Assembly: GCF_006717045.1 (NCBI RefSeq)
Contig: NZ_VFPH01000002.1
Span: 2,170,001-2,234,000 of the forward strand
From: Pseudonocardia cypriaca
GTDB lineage: Bacteria > Actinomycetota > Actinomycetes > Mycobacteriales > Pseudonocardiaceae
DNA length: 64,000 nucleotides
Direction: 5' to 3'
The notes beneath the pieces are model-generated. The model did no database searches and was not told where the DNA came from. It worked only from the letters and a program-made list of their open reading frames with translations. The position numbers and the translations under genes were made by a program. Shown in pieces: positions 60,265-64,000 of this stretch (within the stretch, counting starts at the first letter, position 1; each line of letters opens with the position of its first letter).

Positions 60265-61410
60265 ATGGATCTGCACCATCTCACTCCCCTGACCGCAGCG
60301 GTCGGCGGGTTCGCCACCGTCTACCTCGACGCGTCGCACGACTCCGAGAACGCCGTGCACGAGGGTGAGCTGCGGTGGTCCGAGCAGCGCAAGGCACTCG
60401 AGGAGCAGGGCGCTGACGCCGAGACGCTGGAGGCGCTCGACGCAGCCGTCCGCGACGCGGGCCCGGCCGTCGGCCGGGCGGGGCGCGTGCTCGTCGCCCG
60501 GGCCGGAGAGCTGCTGCTCGACCGCGACCTGCCCGAGCCGCCCGACCCGCCCCGCGCCACCTGGTCGGCGCTTCCCGACCTGCTGCCCCTCCTGCTCGAC
60601 GGACCCGAGCCGGTAACGGTCCTCGTCGCCCGGGTCGACAAGAACGGCGGCGAGATCCTCCTGGCCGACCCGACCGACGGCCAGGAAGGGCCCGAGCAGG
60701 TCGAGAACGTCGAGGGTGAGAGCCACCGGACGCACAAGGTGCGCGGCGGCGGGTGGAAGCACCTGAAGATGCAGCACACCGTGGAGAACACCTGGCGGAG
60801 CAACGTGTCCGCGCTCGCCGAGCGGATCGACCGCCAGGTCGAGCAGTCCGGGGCGCGCGTGCTGGTCCTCGCCGGCGAGGCGCAGTCGCGCAAGCTCCTG
60901 CTCGACAACCTCGGGGAACGTTCCTCGGGGATCGCCACCGAGGTCGAGCACAGCGGCCTGCGCTCCGGTGGGGACGACTCCGAGCTCGCGGACGCGGTCA
61001 CCGAGGCCGCGCGTGACGCCGCCACCCGGGAGCGGCACCAGGTGCTCGACCGCCTCGACCAGCTGGCGGGCCGCCCGGACGGCGCCGTCGCGCAGGGGCT
61101 GCCCCAGGTGCTGGCCGCACTGCGGGCCGAGCAGGTGGACACGCTCCTGATCGACGGCGGCGTCCGGCGCGAGGACCTCGTGTGGGTCGGCGAGCAGCCC
61201 TCCCACCTGGCGAAGGACCGGGCGGAGCTCGACGCCATGGGCGTGTCCCCGGTGGCGCAGGTGCCCGTCGACGCCGCCCTCCTGCGTGCCGCCGCCGGCA
61301 CCGGGGCCGCGTTCCACCCCATCGGCGGTGGGCGGACCGGCCTGGTCGGCCGTCCCGTCCCGGACGGCGTGGCCGCGCTCCTGCGCTGGCCGCTGGCCAC
61401 GGGAGCCTGA
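60265..61410 (+). CDS. baeRF/Rv2629-like release-factor-fold protein
   Basis: 381 residues from ATG 60265 with a GGAGGGA site. It has the eRF1/Vms1-like arrangement of the bacterial archaeo-eukaryotic release-factor family: an N-terminal mixed domain (FATVYLDAS), a middle RNase-H-like part with RTHKVRGGGWKHLKMQHTVEN and VLVLAGEAQSRKLLLDNL, and a C-terminal part with LLIDGGV. Mycobacterial Rv2629 is the best-known actinobacterial member and is linked to dormancy. It may bind ribosomes under stress. It faces the sigma factor gene tail to tail, with stop codons abutting. Confidence 0.82.
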   Translation: MDLHHLTPLTAAVGGFATVYLDASHDSENAVHEGELRWSEQRKALEEQGADAETLEALDAAVRDAGPAVGRAGRVLVARAGELLLDRDLPEPPDPPRATWSALPDLLPLLLDGPEPVTVLVARVDKNGGEILLADPTDGQEGPEQVENVEGESHRTHKVRGGGWKHLKMQHTVENTWRSNVSALAERIDRQVEQSGARVLVLAGEAQSRKLLLDNLGERSSGIATEVEHSGLRSGGDDSELADAVTEAARDAATRERHQVLDRLDQLAGRPDGAVAQGLPQVLAALRAEQVDTLLIDGGVRREDLVWVGEQPSHLAKDRAELDAMGVSPVAQVPVDAALLRAAAGTGAAFHPIGGGRTGLVGRPVPDGVAALLRWPLATGA

Positions 61411-62262
61411 TCAGGCAAGGTGCTGGCGGAGCTGGGCCAGCGTTGCCGCCAGCAGCCGGGAGACGTGCATCTGGGAGATCCCGACGCGCTTCGCGATCTC
61501 CGTCTGGGTCATGTTGCCGTAGAAGCGCAGGAGCAGGATCTCCCGTTCCCGGGCGGGCAGGGCGTCGAGCAGCGGCGCGAGCGACACGCGGTCCTCGACG
61601 AGATCCAGCGACGGGTCGGCGTCACCCAGCACCGCAGCGAGCTCCGTCGACTCGCCCGAGTCCTGCTCGCTGCGGCGCAACGGCTCGTCCAGGGACGACG
61701 TGCGCGTCTCGAACACCGCCTGCACCGCCTCGACGACCGCCTCGAGGTCGACCTCGAGGTGTGCCGCGAGCTCCCGCGGCGTCGGCGCCCTTCCGTTGCG
61801 CTGGCTCAGCTCCGAGGCGGCCTGTGACACGCGGGTCTGGAGGTCCCAGATCGGCCGCGGCAGCCGGATCGCGGCCTGGCGGTCGCGGAAGTGCCGCTGC
61901 ACCTCCCCGGTGATCGTCGGAACCGCGAAGGAGAGGAAGTCGATCCCCCGTCCCGGGTCGAACCGGTCGACCGCCTGGACCAGACCCAGGTTGGCCACCT
62001 GCTCCAGGTCGTCGGCGTTCTCCCCGCGGTAGGCGTACTTGCGCGCGATGTTGTGCGCGACCGGCAGGAACCCGGTGATCAGCCGTCGGCGCAGCTCGAC
62101 CCGGCGCGGATCGTCGGGCCCGAGCCGGGCGAGCTCGGCGAACAGCGGCGCGAGGTGCTCGTACCGGTCGGTGTGTCTGGGCGCTCGGCGGCTGACGCTC
62201 GGCGGAGGCGCGGCCGAGGTGTCCTGGACCTGCTCCACGGAGCTGGACTGCGTGTACGTCAC
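61411..62262 (-). CDS. SigB/SigF/SigG-type RNA polymerase sigma factor
   Basis: 283 residues from GTG 62262. Region 2 reads ADDLEQVANLGLVQAVDRFDPGRG and FLSFAVPTITGEVQRHFRDR; region 3 has GRAPTPRELAAHLEV; region 4 has LPAREREILLLRFYGNMTQTEIAKRVGISQMHVSRLL, quoted here in separate short pieces of the match. These are the hallmarks of group 3 general-stress or sporulation sigma factors. It is expected to be held by an anti-sigma kinase and released through STAS antagonists; both protein types occur in the window. Confidence 0.92.
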   Translation of the reverse strand: MTYTQSSSVEQVQDTSAAPPPSVSRRAPRHTDRYEHLAPLFAELARLGPDDPRRVELRRRLITGFLPVAHNIARKYAYRGENADDLEQVANLGLVQAVDRFDPGRGIDFLSFAVPTITGEVQRHFRDRQAAIRLPRPIWDLQTRVSQAASELSQRNGRAPTPRELAAHLEVDLEAVVEAVQAVFETRTSSLDEPLRRSEQDSGESTELAAVLGDADPSLDLVEDRVSLAPLLDALPAREREILLLRFYGNMTQTEIAKRVGISQMHVSRLLAATLAQLRQHLA

Positions 62263-62423
62263 GAACGGGGTCTCCCGGGTCGGCAGGGCGCGATGAACGA
62301 GCCCACTGCCGGACCAGTACCTCCACAGTCTAGGAAGAACCGCCCCGGACAGCGCAAGTCCAAGTCCACTCGGCGCCGCGAAGACGTAGCCGAACCCGGT
62401 CCAACCGGGGCTAGGTTGGCGGG

Positions 62424-63152
62424 GTGACCGCAGCAGCGGATGGCAACCTGGCCGAGGTGTTCGCCGACATCGCCCGGCAGCTGCACGAGCAGAGCACCCC
62501 GATGGACGTCGTCGAGCGGATCACCCGCGCAGCGGTCGACACCGTCGAGGGGTGTGACCACGCTGCGCTCTCCGTCATCCGCCGGCACGGGAGGATCGAG
62601 ACGAGGGGCGCCACCGACGAGGTGCCGCATGCGGTGGACGCGATCCAGTACGAGACCGGTCAGGGGCCGTGCCTCGGCGCGATCGACGAGCACGAGGTCT
62701 TCCAGATCGACGACCTGGCCGCGGACGAGCGGTGGCCGCCGTTCAGCCGGCGTGCGGCGGAGGAGACCGGGGTGCGCAGCATGCTGGCGTTCCGGCTGTT
62801 CGTGGAGTCGGACACGATCGGCGCGCTCAACTTCTACTCCCGGGAAGTGGGGGCGTTCGACGAGCACGCCCGCACCGTCGGCACCATCCTCGCCACCCAC
62901 GCCGCGCTCGGCATCCGGGCCGTGCAGGACAAGGAACGCGCTGAGCAGCTCGATCAGGCGCTCGCATCCAACCGCGTGATCGGCATGGCCATGGGAGTGC
63001 TGATGGCGCGGGGCCGGATGACGGAGCAGGAGGCGTTCTCGGTGCTGACCCGAGCGTCCCAGCACCTCAACCGCAGGCTCCGCGACGTGGCGTCACAGGT
63101 CATCGACACCGGGCTGCTGCCCGAACGCCCCCAGCGCTCCGCTCCCCGCTGA
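62424..63152 (+). CDS. GAF and ANTAR domain protein
   Basis: 242 residues from GTG 62424. A GAF domain (VERITRAAVDTVEGCDHAALSVI to TLATHAALGIR) is followed by an ANTAR RNA-binding domain (ALASNRVIGMAMGVLMARGRMTEQEAF). ANTAR proteins bind tandem hairpins in RNA and prevent termination. The GAF domain would sense a ligand or partner. It is divergent from the sigma factor (162 bases apart) and leads a run with a STAS protein and another GAF protein. Confidence 0.92.
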   Translation: MTAAADGNLAEVFADIARQLHEQSTPMDVVERITRAAVDTVEGCDHAALSVIRRHGRIETRGATDEVPHAVDAIQYETGQGPCLGAIDEHEVFQIDDLAADERWPPFSRRAAEETGVRSMLAFRLFVESDTIGALNFYSREVGAFDEHARTVGTILATHAALGIRAVQDKERAEQLDQALASNRVIGMAMGVLMARGRMTEQEAFSVLTRASQHLNRRLRDVASQVIDTGLLPERPQRSAPR

Positions 63153-63204
63153 CACGGTCGAGTGGCATACGATGTTGTACGTCTCCGCCCTGCCCCCGCG
63201 GCCG

Positions 63205-63222
63205 ACGTCATTGTGATGACGT
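63205..63222. promoter_or_regulatory. ACGTCAT inverted repeat before the STAS gene
   Basis: ACGTCAT-TGTG-ATGACGT is a perfect seven-base inverted repeat with a four-base spacer, 19 bases before the STAS start at 63242. It may be an operator, or an RNA hairpin of the kind ANTAR proteins bind (the upstream gene is an ANTAR protein), but a single hairpin does not meet the two-hairpin ANTAR pattern. Confidence 0.45.
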
Positions 63223-63241
63223 ATGTGCGCTGGTGGGGTGG

Positions 63242-63652
63242 ATGGGTAGACAGATCTTTCGCGTGGACCGGGTCGGCGGTGCCGGCTCGGACGATGCCGT
63301 GGTGACCGTGTTGACCGCAGAGGTCGACCTGGACCTGAACACGGAGCAGGCGGCGCAACGCGAGCTCGCCCGCCTCGTCGGTGCCGATCCGGTCGTGGTC
63401 GACGTGTCCGCGGTGTTCGTCGCGGTGGTTGGGCTCCGCCTGCTGCTGAGCTGCATCCAGCAGGTTCGCCGCTCAGGGCGGCCTGCCGAGCTGATCGTGA
63501 ACCCCCACCTGAGGCGCGTGGCGTGCATCGTCGGACACCGTCCCGACGAGCTGCGGTTGACGCTGCCCGACGCGCTGGCGCACGTTCGCGCTGCGAGAGG
63601 ATCGAGACAGGTGAGCGCCACGGCCGATTCGGGCGGAGATCGACATGGATGA
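63242..63652 (+). CDS. STAS domain anti-anti-sigma-like protein without the usual phospho-serine
   Basis: 136 residues from ATG 63242 (GTG 63233 is also in frame). The STAS core is VVTVLTAEVDLDLNTEQA and VVVDVSAVFVAVVGLRLLL. Family members normally have a Ser in a D-S-x-G-L or G-S-A-G-L segment before the GL; here it is Val (VAVVGL), and one residue appears missing. So phosphorylation switching as in SpoIIAA/RsbV may be lost. The stop overlaps the next start (ATGGATGA). Confidence 0.75.
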   Translation: MGRQIFRVDRVGGAGSDDAVVTVLTAEVDLDLNTEQAAQRELARLVGADPVVVDVSAVFVAVVGLRLLLSCIQQVRRSGRPAELIVNPHLRRVACIVGHRPDELRLTLPDALAHVRAARGSRQVSATADSGGDRHG

Positions 63653-64000
63653 GGAGACCGGGACAGCGGCACCGCCGGACCGGGGGGCGGACGACGCTGC
63701 GCTGGCCACGAGCCTCGTGGAGCTGCTGTCCGGGCTCGAGGTGCCCGACCTGCTCGTCGAGCAGCACCTGCTCGGCCGGCTCGAGCAGGTGCTCGCGGCC
63801 GCGGAAACGGTGCTCGGCGTCGACCGGATCGGCCTCATGCTGCTGGACGAGCACGACCGGCTGCAGGTCGTCGGCGCGTCGGACCCGGCCAGCAGCCGGT
63901 TGGAACACGGCCAGCAGCAGCTGGGCGTCGGCCCCGGCATCGACTCGCTCCGCACCGCTCAGCCGGTCGCCGTGGCCGACCTCGCGGCGAGCAGCCGGGG
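63645..64000 (+). CDS. GAF domain protein, 3' end outside window
   Basis: ATG 63645 opens a frame that stays open to the window edge (118 codons). A leader of about 20 residues is followed by a helix (LVEQHLLGRLEQVLAAAETVLG) and the start of a GAF domain (VDRIGLMLLDEHDRLQVVGASD and VGPGIDSLRTAQPVAVADL). It resembles the GAF part of GAF-ANTAR proteins, so an ANTAR or phosphatase domain may follow. It overlaps the STAS stop by eight bases. Confidence 0.75.
   Translation, partial: MDEETGTAAPPDRGADDAALATSLVELLSGLEVPDLLVEQHLLGRLEQVLAAAETVLGVDRIGLMLLDEHDRLQVVGASDPASSRLEHGQQQLGVGPGIDSLRTAQPVAVADLAASSR

Noticed and set aside
1..64000. tRNA genes, rRNA genes and CRISPR arrays
   Set aside because: No cloverleaf with a GTTCGA-type T-arm and acceptor pairing, no rRNA-like sequence and no regularly spaced direct repeats were found by eye.

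Overview
The window is very GC-rich and densely coded on both strands, with many ATGA, GTGA and TGATG start/stop overlaps and frequent GTG starts. The gene families include a LAL-type LuxR regulator, a GAF/ANTAR protein, a SigB/F-type sigma factor, SpoIIE phosphatase, MEDS kinase, CGNR zinc finger, DUF3140 and a baeRF release-factor-like protein. Together these point to an actinomycete, most likely Pseudonocardiaceae (Pseudonocardia-like). This is inferred from codon use and families, not from a marker gene. I see no rRNA, tRNA, CRISPR array or intact insertion sequence.

Layout. 0-4 kb: a frame-broken DUF3140 gene, a methyltransferase, a Wzx/MATE-like flippase and a GMC oxidoreductase. 4-7.4 kb: a tight operon of APC permease, SAM methyltransferase and a PheC-like (cyclohexadienyl dehydratase) lipoprotein. 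7.4-8.7 kb: a LexA-family repressor and a nitroreductase. 8.8-13.6 kb: an 880-aa LAL regulator divergent from a two-gene cassette of a membrane-anchored P-loop GTPase and a Pro-rich single-pass protein. 13.6-18.9 kb: LysE exporter, a TetR/NmrA divergent pair with twin operators, the first of three RibD/DHFR-like proteins, a second GMC oxidoreductase and a helical orphan. 18.9-27.1 kb: secreted intradiol dioxygenase, SGNH hydrolase, GH13 enzyme, TetR, membrane protein, PiT phosphate transporter remnant and a CBS-BON protein. Three genes in this stretch carry frame breaks or an internal deletion.

27.2-34.2 kb: a squalene-cyclase-like toroid protein, then an MFS-UBP zinc-finger fusion overlapping kynA and kynU (tryptophan to anthranilate, no formamidase seen), and an archaeal-type ProRS. 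34.2-34.8 kb is gene-free and rich in palindromes and repeats. 34.8-39 kb: GAF-SpoIIE phosphatase, LLM flavin oxidoreductase, a second DHFR-like protein and small proteins. 39.2-45.9 kb: a DeoR regulator, a complete YtfQRT-YjfF-type CUT2 sugar importer and a Gfo/Idh/MocA dehydrogenase. 46-49.5 kb: NUDIX, MEDS-ATPase, a head-to-head pair of 5'-truncated genes (MFS and CGNR) that records a deletion, and a third DHFR-like protein under a TetR-type palindrome. 49.5-54.8 kb: a second CUT2 importer with ROK regulator, single-domain ATPase and ROK kinase. 54.8-60.2 kb: a DMFase-large-subunit-like protein facing an operon of CYP152 peroxygenase, MBL hydrolase and carbamoyltransferase. 60.2-64 kb: baeRF protein, SigB/F-type sigma factor, GAF-ANTAR, STAS and a GAF protein cut by the window edge, which looks like a general-stress module.

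The most interesting candidates are the membrane GTPase cassette with its divergent LAL regulator, the CYP152/MBL/carbamoyltransferase operon, the PheC-like lipoprotein operon, the MFS-UBP fusion coupled to kynurenine genes, and the structured repeats at 24.6 and 34.2-34.8 kb. Function assignments rest on motif reading by eye; no database search was run.
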